Source: Shewanella sp. SR44-3
Lineage (GTDB): Bacteria > Pseudomonadota > Gammaproteobacteria > Enterobacterales > Shewanellaceae
Length of the DNA: 64,000 bases
Reading direction: 5' to 3'
NCBI RefSeq assembly: GCF_014163735.1
Contig: NZ_JACJDV010000007.1
Span: forward strand, 1-64,000
This document shows, one piece after another, positions 46,352 through 55,897 of the stretch. Numbering within the stretch: the stretch's first letter is position 1; every line of letters starts with the position of its first letter. The notes under the pieces are model-generated. The model was not told the DNA's origin. It ran no database searches and saw only the letters and a program-made list of their open reading frames with translations. A program made the translations under genes and the position numbers.

Positions 46352-46385
46352 CTGTTGAATGACCAGATAATTAATACGCCTGGTA
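46352..46385. repeat. Lone terminal repeat of the MITE-like family
   Basis: CTGTTGAATGACCAGATAAT and the following ATTAATACGCCTGGTAT reproduce, in reverse orientation, the left terminus of the elements at 16491 and 62153. The rest of the element is absent. It lies directly after a terminator. Confidence 0.65.
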
Positions 46386-46691
46386 TAACATTGCTTTTTC
46401 AGTCACTGGGTGTATTCTTTTTATACAATTGACCTTCGCTTTGCTTGAGTCAGAACAGAGGTTACATAAGCTTAACTCGAGTTAAGAGATGAATAAATTG
46501 TGTTGTAATAGCTTAAATTCAATATTTTGTTGTATTCAAACTTGAACTTTGCGCTGATAGCAAGGCACTTTCTCATGCAAAGAATACGCGTCAATAGCGA
46601 ATCGATTGCAAGTAAAATCAACGCCGTTAGCGGTGCAAAGGATTGTTTGATATGCGTTTATTATCCCGAGCAGAGGTTACCTAGGACGCCA

Positions 46692-48176
46692 GTGAATATA
46701 TTCCGCTGCAGGTTAGATTTTTATTGCTATTTTGGTCTCGTGTTGATGCTCTGCATTAGCGTTTTTGTGCCCAAAGCAGGGGCTTTTCCCTATTCCAATA
46801 TAGAACCCCAACTCCTCGAACCCAATTCCAAACCCGTAGATATAAGTTACTGTGTCGACCCTGACTGGTTGCCTTATGAGGCTATTGTTGAAGGTAAGCA
46901 TGTAGGGATTTCATCGGATTACTTGCAACTGATTTCTCAAAGTACCGGCTACACATTCACGCTAGTGCCAACCCAAAGCTGGTCTGAGTCTTTGGCTTAT
47001 CTAAAGCAAGGGCTGTGCATGATGACGCCTTTTTTGAATATTACACCGGATAGAGAGTTATTTTTACAGTTTAGTGACATTTACTTTGAAGCGCCCAATG
47101 TGCTGGTATCATTAAAGTCAGAGCCATTTTTACAAGGCTTTGGCAATATTGGCGATAGGGTGTTGGCCATCCCATCAGGATATCGATTAGTTGAATACGT
47201 TCAACGTCATTACCCCAAGCTTAATCTCAAGCTGGCAAGCAGCGAGAAAGCAGGCTTAGAAAGCGTTGCTCGAGGTGAAGCTGATGTATTTGTGGGATCT
47301 ATGTTTTCAGTGAATGCCTATATACAGCAAACAGACTTAACCGAGCTTAAAATTGCGGGGTGGGGAGGACCCGCTGATGAGCTAAGGTTTGGTTTTACCA
47401 ATGAGGCTGCGTATTTATTGCCGCTTATCAACCAAGCGTTAGCTGATATAACTGAAACCCAAAGGATCAATATTTATAATAAGTGGCATAACGTTTCCAT
47501 TATTGAGGATATTGATTATGAGATGGCAGCTAGAGTACTGCTATTACTTGGAGGGTGTATTTTTCTGCTGCTTTATCGTAATTATTGTATCAATCAATAC
47601 TCCATCGAATTGGAACAGCATAATAAACAGCTCGATGCATTGAGGTTGAGCTTAGAGCAAAAAAACCATCAGCTGGATTTCCTTGCTAAGCACGACCCTT
47701 TGACTCAGCTTTACAATCGTCATTATTTTCATTCTCATTTTGTAGACAATGCGAGTGAAAATTTAGATGACAGCCCAACGAGTCTTATCATTATGGATGC
47801 CGATCATTTTAAGTTAATTAATGATAACTTTGGCCATAGCGTTGGTGACCATGTACTTTCGGTATTAGCGCAGCTGCTCAAAACCACAGTGCATAACTCT
47901 GATGTTGTCGCGAGATGGGGTGGGGAGGAATTTATTATCGTGTGCCCTAATGTTGAACTTGATGAAGCCTATGCTTTATGTCAGCGATTAGCCGCTAAGC
48001 TTCAACAAACTGATTTTGGAGCAGGAATTAACATTACCTGCAGTTACGGCATTGCTAAACTGACCTCGGGAGAGCCTATACTTGCGTGCCTTGAGCGAGC
48101 GGATAAAGCCTTATATCGAGCTAAAGTCGCTGGTAGAAACCAAATTTGTACCGATACCCATGTGGTTGAATTTTGA
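46692..48176 (+). CDS. Diguanylate cyclase with periplasmic solute-binding domain
   Basis: About 494 residues from the chosen GTG. An N-terminal hydrophobic segment is followed by a periplasmic SBP_bac_3-like domain (~45-285, YCVDPDWLPYEA, GEADVFVGSM), a transmembrane helix (~335-355, ARVLLLLGGCIFLLLY), a short coiled coil and a GGDEF domain with the active motif GGEEF. The inhibitory RxxD site upstream of GGEEF is absent (HNSD there), so no product inhibition is expected. It likely makes c-di-GMP in response to a periplasmic ligand. The frame extends 55 codons upstream, but GTG with AGGA nearby directly precedes the signal anchor. Confidence 0.88.
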   Translation: MNIFRCRLDFYCYFGLVLMLCISVFVPKAGAFPYSNIEPQLLEPNSKPVDISYCVDPDWLPYEAIVEGKHVGISSDYLQLISQSTGYTFTLVPTQSWSESLAYLKQGLCMMTPFLNITPDRELFLQFSDIYFEAPNVLVSLKSEPFLQGFGNIGDRVLAIPSGYRLVEYVQRHYPKLNLKLASSEKAGLESVARGEADVFVGSMFSVNAYIQQTDLTELKIAGWGGPADELRFGFTNEAAYLLPLINQALADITETQRINIYNKWHNVSIIEDIDYEMAARVLLLLGGCIFLLLYRNYCINQYSIELEQHNKQLDALRLSLEQKNHQLDFLAKHDPLTQLYNRHYFHSHFVDNASENLDDSPTSLIIMDADHFKLINDNFGHSVGDHVLSVLAQLLKTTVHNSDVVARWGGEEFIIVCPNVELDEAYALCQRLAAKLQQTDFGAGINITCSYGIAKLTSGEPILACLERADKALYRAKVAGRNQICTDTHVVEF

Positions 48177-48479
48177 ACTTTAGCTGGATTAATCACCAAA
48201 TCTAGCTGTGATGTTCACAGTAGAGCCGTAAAAGCGCTAAAAAAATTCATAAAGTTAATCTGAGTAAAAAATAATCAATTATTTTTATTTTATTGTTTTA
48301 TTTAGATTAAATGCCGGTTTTATGTATTTTTTTCATTAAAAACTGATAAATAATGCAAGAGCTGTTTGCGCCCAGCAAGGTTCCAATTTACAATATGCGC
48401 CTTAAATAACCTGATGTGCGGTGTGTCGTTTTTTTTACATGCTCCGTCTACTTCTTAAACTAATCATTAAAGTTGAATC
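48177..48479. other. Upstream region of fusA2
   Basis: About 300 AT-rich bases with T- and A-runs. No gene. No ribosome site stronger than AAAG is seen before the fusA2 ATG, and no specific promoter is claimed. Confidence 0.4.
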
Positions 48480-50573
48480 ATGACCGAATTATCCAAATAC
48501 AGAAACATTGGTATCTTCGCTCACGTTGACGCGGGTAAAACCACGACCACCGAGCGTATCCTTAAGCTAACCGGTAAGATCCACAAGATCGGTGAAGTTC
48601 ACGATGGTGAGTCAACGACTGACTTCATGGTACAGGAAGCTGAGCGCGGTATTACTATTCAGTCAGCAGCGGTAAGCTGTTTCTGGAATGAGCACCGTTT
48701 TAACGTAATCGACACCCCCGGACACGTTGACTTCACTGTTGAAGTATATCGTTCTCTTAAAGTGCTTGACGGTGGTATCGGTGTATTCTGTGGTTCTGGT
48801 GGTGTTGAGCCACAATCAGAAACTAACTGGCGTTATGCTAACGATTCTGAAGTTTCGCGTATCATCTTCGTAAACAAGTTAGACCGTATGGGTGCTGACT
48901 TCCTACGTGTTGTTAAGCAAACTAAAGACGTGTTAGCGGCTAACCCACTTGTTATGGTTCTACCTATCGGTATCGAAGACCAGTTCACAGGCGTTGTTGA
49001 CCTATTAACTCGTAAAGCACACGTTTGGGATGATTCTGGTTTACCAGAAAACTTCGAAATCCAAGACGTTCCAGCTGACATGGTAGACATGGTAGAAGAA
49101 TACCGTGAAATGCTAATCGAAGCTGCAGTAGAGCAAGACGATGACTTAATGGAAGCTTACATGGAAGGCGTTGAGCCATCTATTGAAGACATTAAGCGTT
49201 GTATTCGTACTGGTACTCGTACACTAGCATTCTTCCCAACATACTGTGGTAGCGCCTTTAAAAACAAAGGTATGCAGTTATTGTTAGATGCTGTTGTTGA
49301 TTTCTTACCTGATCCAGTTGAAGTTGAGCCACAGCCACTTACTGACGAAGAAGGTAATGAAAACGGCGAATTCGCAATCGTTGATCCAGATGCACCTTTA
49401 AAAGCATTGGCATTCAAGATCATGGATGACCGTTTTGGCGCATTAACATTCGTACGTATCTACTCAGGTCGTATCAAGAAAGGTGACACCATACTTAACT
49501 CTGCTACAGGTAAAACTGAGCGTGTTGGTCGTATGGTTGAAATGTACGCTGATGACCGTATCGAAATTGATTCGGCTCAAGCTGGTGACATTATCGCTAT
49601 CGTAGGCATGAAGAACGTGCAAACTGGTCACACGCTATGTGATCCTAAGCACCCATGCACACTAGAAGCCATGGTGTTCCCAGAGCCAGTTATCTCTATC
49701 GCTGTTGCGCCAAAAGATAAAGGCGGCAGTGAGAAAATGGGTATCGCTATCGGTAAGATGATCGCAGAAGATCCATCTTTCCGCGTAGAAACTGACGAAG
49801 ATTCAGGTGAAACCATCCTTAAAGGTATGGGTGAGCTTCACTTAGACATTAAGGTAGATATTCTTAAGCGTACTTACGGTGTTGAACTAATCGTTGGTGA
49901 GCCACAAGTTGCTTACCGTGAAACTATCACAGCAGAAGTTGAAGATAGCTACACGCACAAGAAACAATCTGGTGGTTCTGGTCAGTTCGGTAAGATCGAT
50001 TATAAGATCCGTCCTGGCGAAGCAAACACAGGTTTTGTGTTCAAGTCTTCAGTTGTTGGTGGTAACGTACCAAAAGAATTCTGGCCTGCGGTTCAGAAAG
50101 GTTTTGGTAGCATGATGAACACAGGTACTATCGCTGGCTTCCCAGTGTTAGACGTTGAATTCGAACTTACAGATGGTGCATTCCACGCAGTTGACTCGTC
50201 AGCTATCGCGTTCGAAATCGCTGCTAAAGGCGCGTTCCGTCAGTCTATCGCTAAAGCTAAGCCACAACTTCTTGAGCCTATCATGAAAGTTGACGTGTTC
50301 AGCCCAGATGACAACGTGGGTGATGTTATTGGTGACTTGAACCGTCGTCGTGGCATGATCAAAGACCAAAATGCTGGTGTGACTGGTGTTCGTATCAAGG
50401 CTGACGTACCGTTATCAGAAATGTTCGGTTACATCGGTTCACTACGTACTATGACTTCTGGTCGTGGCCAATTCTCTATGGAATTCGCTCACTACGCAGC
50501 TTGTCCTAACAGCGTTTCTGAGAAAGTTGTTACTCAAGTTAAAGAACGTAAAGCTGCTGAAGCTAAGAAGTAA
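48480..50573 (+). CDS. fusA2: Elongation factor G, second copy (EF-G2)
   Basis: 697 residues. G-domain motifs are complete: G1 [10 protein letters not shown]2 RGITI, G3 DTPGHVD and G4 NKLD; domains II-V follow. EF-G drives translocation and, with RRF, ribosome recycling. It lies outside any str operon (no rpsL, rpsG or tuf nearby), so it is a second copy of the type known in Shewanella and Vibrio. Codon use is strongly biased, as for a highly expressed gene, so it is probably functional. It could be specialised or stress-related; that is open. Confidence 0.93.
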   Translation: MTELSKYRNIGIFAHVDAGKTTTTERILKLTGKIHKIGEVHDGESTTDFMVQEAERGITIQSAAVSCFWNEHRFNVIDTPGHVDFTVEVYRSLKVLDGGIGVFCGSGGVEPQSETNWRYANDSEVSRIIFVNKLDRMGADFLRVVKQTKDVLAANPLVMVLPIGIEDQFTGVVDLLTRKAHVWDDSGLPENFEIQDVPADMVDMVEEYREMLIEAAVEQDDDLMEAYMEGVEPSIEDIKRCIRTGTRTLAFFPTYCGSAFKNKGMQLLLDAVVDFLPDPVEVEPQPLTDEEGNENGEFAIVDPDAPLKALAFKIMDDRFGALTFVRIYSGRIKKGDTILNSATGKTERVGRMVEMYADDRIEIDSAQAGDIIAIVGMKNVQTGHTLCDPKHPCTLEAMVFPEPVISIAVAPKDKGGSEKMGIAIGKMIAEDPSFRVETDEDSGETILKGMGELHLDIKVDILKRTYGVELIVGEPQVAYRETITAEVEDSYTHKKQSGGSGQFGKIDYKIRPGEANTGFVFKSSVVGGNVPKEFWPAVQKGFGSMMNTGTIAGFPVLDVEFELTDGAFHAVDSSAIAFEIAAKGAFRQSIAKAKPQLLEPIMKVDVFSPDDNVGDVIGDLNRRRGMIKDQNAGVTGVRIKADVPLSEMFGYIGSLRTMTSGRGQFSMEFAHYAACPNSVSEKVVTQVKERKAAEAKK

Positions 50574-50595
50574 TTCTTAACTCATAGCTTATAAA

Positions 50596-50622
50596 AACCG
50601 TTGCCTAGGCAGCGGTTTTTTT
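50596..50622 (+). terminator. Terminator after fusA2
   Basis: AACCGTTGC (50596-50604) pairs with GCAGCGGTT (50609-50617, one G-T type pair) and runs into seven T. Confidence 0.9.
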
Positions 50623-50753
50623 ATGCCCGCTAAACGCCCAGACAATTAATATTATGAGTCTAATAGCAAGAGATGTGGTGATTTTTAGAAACAAAAAAGC
50701 GAGCCTAAGCTCGCTATTTGGATAATTTACCTGAACACGCAAGACGATGGCTA

Positions 50754-51710
50754 TTAATCTTCAATTAAAGAGTAAGGCAGGGCTTTGACGGTTAAGCTTG
50801 AGGTTTCATCGTCAGCGATACGAAGCACAGCATCAGCTTGAGTATCATTAGCGAGTACAGCTGTCATTAGTACTCTTTCACCTTGCTGCACCACTTCGAT
50901 GACATTACCGACTTTGCGGTATCCGTCTTCAAGTTGGATCTCGACTTGGCTCTCAGTGCTTAAGGTTAGCTTTGTCGTGCCTTCAAGTATGTATAAGGCG
51001 CGTTTGTTGCCGCCTCGGTATTTCATCCTAGCGATGGTTTCTTGGCCCATATAACAGCCCTTGGTAAAGCTAATGCCATTGATGGCCTGCAGATTACACA
51101 TTTGTGGCACGTATTGGCCACTGTGTTGGCTGTCTATGTTAGGGTAGCCAGCATTAATTTCTAGGGCTTGCCATACTGCGTTATCTAATGGCTCAAGTGC
51201 TGCTTGTTCAATAAAATTCTGTGCTTGCGATAGAGGCAGAATAACCATAAACCCAAAGCTGTGTTTTAGAATCGCACCTTGGTCTATGACGCTTAATTCG
51301 TGGCTTAACTCACCAAAGTGTTTGGTAACAAGTTCGGCTGCTTTTTCGCCATATAAACCTAAAATCTTCCAGTTATCAGTTACATCAGTAAGCTCTGCTT
51401 TGCTAAAAACCGCGTATTTTTTGAGTTGGGGCAAATCTAACCCTAAGGTAGTTTTTGGCATTAGCATAAATAGACGCTCGCCAAGTAAGAAAGTCCTAAA
51501 ACTGGCAATCATCTTACCTTTAGGATCGCAGTGGGCTCCCCAGCGCCATTGCTCCTGGGTCATGGTTAAAATATCGGTAGTCACTTGACCATTAATGAAG
51601 GTTTTAGCTTGCTCACCTGTGATTTCGATAAGTCCAAAGTGAGATAAGCTGGCGGCATTAATTTCAGATGCGGGATAGAAATCAGCCATAGGCTGAATGG
51701 AAACTGACAT
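50754..51710 (-). CDS. ygfZ: tRNA-modifying / Fe-S cluster protein YgfZ
   Basis: 318 residues, a folate-binding GcvT-related protein that helps repair or maintain iron-sulfur enzymes such as MiaB. The signature KGCYMGQETIARMKYRG (~224-240), with its conserved cysteine, is intact. Length is usual (E. coli 326). The upstream gene in other gammaproteobacteria is often sdhE, but here the neighbour is convergent fusA2. Confidence 0.95.
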   Translation of the reverse strand: MSVSIQPMADFYPASEINAASLSHFGLIEITGEQAKTFINGQVTTDILTMTQEQWRWGAHCDPKGKMIASFRTFLLGERLFMLMPKTTLGLDLPQLKKYAVFSKAELTDVTDNWKILGLYGEKAAELVTKHFGELSHELSVIDQGAILKHSFGFMVILPLSQAQNFIEQAALEPLDNAVWQALEINAGYPNIDSQHSGQYVPQMCNLQAINGISFTKGCYMGQETIARMKYRGGNKRALYILEGTTKLTLSTESQVEIQLEDGYRKVGNVIEVVQQGERVLMTAVLANDTQADAVLRIADDETSSLTVKALPYSLIED

Positions 51711-51921
51711 TTTTAGTCCTTAAAACAGGAAAGGAGAATGACAAGAGTGTAACGGAAATCTTCTCAGTCCTAAAGCAGTTATCTATAGGTCATAATGAGA
51801 TAAAAATCTTGATAGAGTATCATAGCGATTGCCACCCTATTGACACTTTAGTCTATCAAAATCTTATTGCAGCAGACTTATATCAACTTGCTAAGGTCAA
51901 TGGTGCAGCTATGGGACACCA

Positions 51922-53415
51922 CTATGCTTTAAATTGACTGGTTAATTGTTTTAATGTTTTTGATGTGGTCTCTAAACTCTCTGAATTTCTATTCATATCA
52001 TCAAGTTGACCTAGATTATCTTGTCCTGAAGTGACTATTCGGTTGATGTTATGGGTTAAGTCTTCCGATACCGCACTTTGCTGCTCGACAGCGGTGGCAA
52101 TGTGACTTGCCATATCGGTAATGCGTTCTGTTGACACTAAGATACTGTTGATTGCAGTGCCTGAACTCTGGGCATTTTTAACTGAAGCTTCACTTTTTAC
52201 TTGGCTTTCTAGCATCACTTTAACCGCAGATTTTGCGCCTGCTTGAAGGTTGGTGATGCTCAGCTGGATTTCAGCAGTGCTTTGCTGAGTTCGGCTTGCC
52301 AGTGCCCGCACTTCATCTGCCACGACCGCAAAACCTCGACCTTGCTCTCCCGCGCGAGCTGCCTCAATAGCCGCATTTAATGCAAGTAAATTAGTTTGCT
52401 CGGCAATTGCGCGAATAACATCAAGCACAGACACAATCCCTACCACATTTTGCTCTAGTGAGTTAACAACAGAGGCTGCATCGGTAAGCTGATTGGATAA
52501 ATCATGAATAGAGTCAATTGATTGGTTGATGATTTTTGAAACTTCTTTTGCATCTAAATTAGCTTGCTGGGCAGAATCAGCAGATAATTGCACGCTGCTA
52601 GCGATTTCTTTTGCTGAGGCTGACATTTGGGTGATGGCCGCAGCCACTTGATCCGTTTCCATTTGTTGATCATGAACATGACCACGACTGGCTTCAGCCC
52701 CAGTATGAACATTGCGTGCTTCACGAAAAACATCATCTACAGAAACTTGTATTGATTGCACTAAGGTTTGAATTTTAGCCACAAAAACATTAAACGAATT
52801 AGAGACCCGACCTATCTCATCATCGCGGCTGGCATTAAGTCTTCGAGTAAGGTCGCCTTCGCCACTGGCAATATTTTCTAAGGCATTGGCAACATGGGTT
52901 AGAGGGCGAGTAACCATTCGACTAAACAGTAAGCTCAGCGCTGTTACTAAGAAAAAATCCAGTAATAACCCTTTAAGAATGGATCTAAAGGCCAAGTTTG
53001 AGAGTTCTTCTTTGATGCTCGTATCATCAATATAGATTTTTACTGTACCAATTTCCGTGGCTGTATCATCTTCCACATATTGTAATTTCACTTCTTTAAA
53101 GTGACTACCGACCTCTCCTTCTGATTTTGACACTTGCTCGCCTTTGTCATTATGCAGGCTTAAAAATAACACGTCATCAGACTGCTGCTCAGAGTTTAGA
53201 ATGCGGACTATTTGTGACTCTTCGTAGTTCCAGACTGCGCTGGGAAGGCTGAGTTGTAGCCGAGATGCTACCAAGGTTAGCTGTGCATCTTGCTTGTGCT
53301 GGAGTTTCTCACTTTGAACAATGTAATCATAAACCCCAAATACCACCACCAAAATAGTCACAGTAACTAGGGCCGCCATGATCAGCTTAAATGAAATTGA
53401 TTTCATCAGAGTCAT
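51922..53415 (-). CDS. Methyl-accepting chemotaxis protein
   Basis: 497 residues. TM1 is ~8-28, a short periplasmic domain of ~110 residues follows, TM2 is ~145-165, then HAMP and the signalling domain with [20 protein letters not shown] (~340-360). The N-terminal sensor differs from the receptor at 5175, being half as long. Ligand unknown. It lies near a periplasmic binding protein gene on the same strand (170 bases upstream), which could feed it, but that is speculative. Confidence 0.94.
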   Translation of the reverse strand: MTLMKSISFKLIMAALVTVTILVVVFGVYDYIVQSEKLQHKQDAQLTLVASRLQLSLPSAVWNYEESQIVRILNSEQQSDDVLFLSLHNDKGEQVSKSEGEVGSHFKEVKLQYVEDDTATEIGTVKIYIDDTSIKEELSNLAFRSILKGLLLDFFLVTALSLLFSRMVTRPLTHVANALENIASGEGDLTRRLNASRDDEIGRVSNSFNVFVAKIQTLVQSIQVSVDDVFREARNVHTGAEASRGHVHDQQMETDQVAAAITQMSASAKEIASSVQLSADSAQQANLDAKEVSKIINQSIDSIHDLSNQLTDAASVVNSLEQNVVGIVSVLDVIRAIAEQTNLLALNAAIEAARAGEQGRGFAVVADEVRALASRTQQSTAEIQLSITNLQAGAKSAVKVMLESQVKSEASVKNAQSSGTAINSILVSTERITDMASHIATAVEQQSAVSEDLTHNINRIVTSGQDNLGQLDDMNRNSESLETTSKTLKQLTSQFKA

Positions 53416-53583
53416 AAATAGTACTCATATTAACTTGGGATCAAAAAAGCAATTAAGTCCGCTTAGTACAATGTGTTCATCGTGCCGTCGATAGCTAATG
53501 CTGGTGGTTAATGTCTCTAGTGAATTAGAGTAAGCAATAGTAATCTCGACGGCCCGACGGCAGTGCTCCATAGGAGACTGCGC

Positions 53584-54318
53584 TTATTTTAAGTGAGCAG
53601 ACATTAATGCATTAATATCGATTTTACCTAGACCTTCATTGTAAATTGCTTGCCATTTTTTGCCATCAGCATCGTTTCTAAAGGCAATGTAAAGGTCTTT
53701 ATTTGTCAGTAGTTTAGTGTTCATTTGCACCTTTTCCTTGGCGCTAGCAAGCTTATTGTTATTGGCTAACATATAGCTAAGGACATTGGCATCAATGACT
53801 GCTATATCAATACGTCCTCCTGCGACTTTTTGTACGTTGATTTCATCAGATGTCACAGTTTGAGGCTTAATGCTACCGCTTGCTATTAAGGCATCGAGCT
53901 CTTCGGTATTAACATAGTCTTGCACTACTCCTAACTTAAAGTTGGCTAAATCAGCCACCTGAGACCAAGTTATGGGGCTTGATTTATTTTCTACTAAGCC
54001 AAGAGGGCCTTGTCCCATGGAGGCTGAAAAAGTGAACTCACTGGATTCATATAAATATTCAGGAAAATAGCCCGCATATTTTGAACCCGACTCTGAAGCG
54101 AGCTTAACCGCGCGGCTCCAAGGAAAGAAATCAACCACTAACTCATGACCCATGGCTTTAAAAGCCGCTTTTGCGACTACCACTGAAGCGCCTTGGTCTG
54201 CTAAGCTTTTACCTGAGTAAGGTGCCCAATCTAACGAGCTTAAATGGACGGTTTCTGCGTTGACAGAGGAGCCTGTGAAGGCAAGCATCAAGCCGATAAG
54301 GGCGTAATTGAGTTTCAT
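53584..54318 (-). CDS. Periplasmic solute-binding protein (SBP_bac_3-like)
   Basis: 244 residues. The signal peptide is 1-21 (ending VNA). The mature part has the family pattern LDWAPYSGKSLADQG, FFPWSRAVKLA, and a C-terminal IYNEGLGKID. No permease or ATPase genes adjoin it, so it may serve a sensor or a transporter encoded elsewhere. AGGAG precedes the chosen Met; a longer frame has no ribosome site. Confidence 0.88.
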   Translation of the reverse strand: MKLNYALIGLMLAFTGSSVNAETVHLSSLDWAPYSGKSLADQGASVVVAKAAFKAMGHELVVDFFPWSRAVKLASESGSKYAGYFPEYLYESSEFTFSASMGQGPLGLVENKSSPITWSQVADLANFKLGVVQDYVNTEELDALIASGSIKPQTVTSDEINVQKVAGGRIDIAVIDANVLSYMLANNNKLASAKEKVQMNTKLLTNKDLYIAFRNDADGKKWQAIYNEGLGKIDINALMSAHLK

Positions 54319-54760
54319 AATATCTCCTAAAAAGTAAAGGCGTCCGCCACTGTTTGTTAAGCTACTCTTTCTTGGCATTACTGCTTCTTAAAGACAGCTC
54401 ACAACTGGATCCAAAGTGAAGTAACCAACGCTCTGAGTATAGACGGGAATTTTAAAAGTGAGTTGCTAAGTCACTGGAACCTATTAAGGATTTTAGCCTT
54501 TGATTATTGCTTCTCAACCAATGAGAGTTAGAGCATAAAAGTCGCAGTGTGTTTAATGTGACAAATTTAGTTGGCCATTAGAATTTCGGCTTGTGGCTGC
54601 GGATGCTATGAAATAGCCGTTATATAGCAGCACTCTTTATAAAAATTGTTAAAACCTGTGACATACAGGGTGAGAAAGTCGTGAGAGGGTAGGCGCTGCA
54701 CATATTGAGATTATTAAAATCTGCCGGCAATATTGCAGCGGTTAATGTTGCCGTTAATTT
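54319..54760. other. Intergenic region, no gene seen
   Basis: About 440 bases of AT-rich sequence between two minus-strand genes. No coding frame, RNA gene or clear terminator found. Confidence 0.4.
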
Positions 54761-54961
54761 TTAGTGACCACCGCCACAACCACCACAACATGAGTGCTTT
54801 TTCGGCTCACTTGACGCCGTTTGTGCGCTGACTTCAGTATCAGCTTCACTCGTCACAGGATTGTAAGTCGATGCTGCGTTAGCTTCTGCGGCATCAACAA
54901 ATTGGCTTTTAACTTCATCTTTCTTAAACGCTTGGAAGAGCTTATTGATTGGATTGTTCAT
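54761..54961 (-). CDS. Small protein with C-terminal CCGGC metal-type motif
   Basis: 66 residues from the Met with AGAGG at proper distance. An N-terminal amphipathic helix (MNNPINKLFQAFKKDEVKSQ) and an Ala/Ser/Glu-rich linker precede a C-terminal HSCCGGCGGGH, three Cys and two His that could bind a metal. It resembles the small CCGSCS-motif proteins of marine gammaproteobacteria, but the motif is not identical. Likely monocistronic. Confidence 0.7.
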   Translation of the reverse strand: MNNPINKLFQAFKKDEVKSQFVDAAEANAASTYNPVTSEADTEVSAQTASSEPKKHSCCGGCGGGH

Positions 54962-55183
54962 GCAGTGACCTCTAAAAAGTAATAAGCAAAACTGGGATGT
55001 GTTCGTGATAATTAAGCATGTATAAATAAACATGCTTTAATAATGCCTGTTTGAATGAATGCTATTCCCACTTAAGAAAAGCGTCAAGTGGCTTTGGCTC
55101 AAGATGAGTTGTGGTGTCGTATAAATAGTGTAATTGTGGTGCAGATCACAACACCAAGTCCTAGGATAGAAGAATCTGAGGCG

Positions 55184-55232
55184 TGCATTTAAGCATTTAA
55201 GCATTTAAGGATTAAGGATTAAGGATTATTAA
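55184..55232 (+). repeat. Adjacent 8-mer and 7-mer tandem repeats in a 5' leader
   Basis: GCATTTAA three times, then GGATTAA three times, ending in TTAAGGAGGGAG that forms the ribosome site of the gene at 55243. Copy number could change promoter spacing or leader length. Confidence 0.75.
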
Positions 55233-55242
55233 GGAGGGAGCG

Positions 55243-55722
55243 ATGACTGATGAAATACCTGCTACGGAAAACCGCGATCCTACCCAATACCTGTTAATGC
55301 AACAAATTGCCCTTGGAAAGTTACTCGGGCTATTTGCAGGTTTGGCTGGATTCTTGATGCTTAAATACTGCTTCCCAGAAACTGGGGCTTTGTTTCGCTG
55401 GGGGATCTTACTCTGGTATATCACCTTTGGCGCAGTTATCGGTTTATGCGTGCAAATTAGTTATCACCCAATATTGAAGTGTAAGCTACCGGTTTGGTTA
55501 ACAACTGGCGTTATGGGGGCTTGGCTTAACTTTGTGATGAGCTTTTTTGCCTTTGATCAGCTGTTAGCGTTGATGCAAAACATCTTCGGCATTGATGGGT
55601 TATTGCAGTCTCCTTTTTGGTTCACAGCTGAGGGGATGGTAATGGGGCTATTATTCGGTATCATTATTAAGGGGGGGCTCAACATATCCCGCTGCCTAGG
55701 GCGGCTTAATATTTTACCTTAG
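55243..55722 (+). CDS. Hypothetical inner-membrane protein with four helices
   Basis: 159 residues with hydrophobic segments at about 23-42, 49-73, 85-110 and 125-148. The N-terminal 20 residues are polar and probably cytoplasmic. AAGGAGGGAG lies six bases before the ATG. I recognise no family. Simple tandem repeats directly precede the ribosome site, an unusual leader for an otherwise ordinary gene. Confidence 0.75.
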   Translation: MTDEIPATENRDPTQYLLMQQIALGKLLGLFAGLAGFLMLKYCFPETGALFRWGILLWYITFGAVIGLCVQISYHPILKCKLPVWLTTGVMGAWLNFVMSFFAFDQLLALMQNIFGIDGLLQSPFWFTAEGMVMGLLFGIIIKGGLNISRCLGRLNILP

Positions 55723-55897
55723 CTAACATTGCAGCAAGACATTGTAGCAATGTATTGAGTGAAATATCGGGCAACACCTGAGTGAAAGAACCTAGGCCCT
55801 AATGAATAGATTTTGCTATAGTAAGCGCTATGCAAATAGCGCTCTTTAGGGCGTTTTTTATTGAATACTCCACAGCTTGAGTTCGAATAATTATCCT

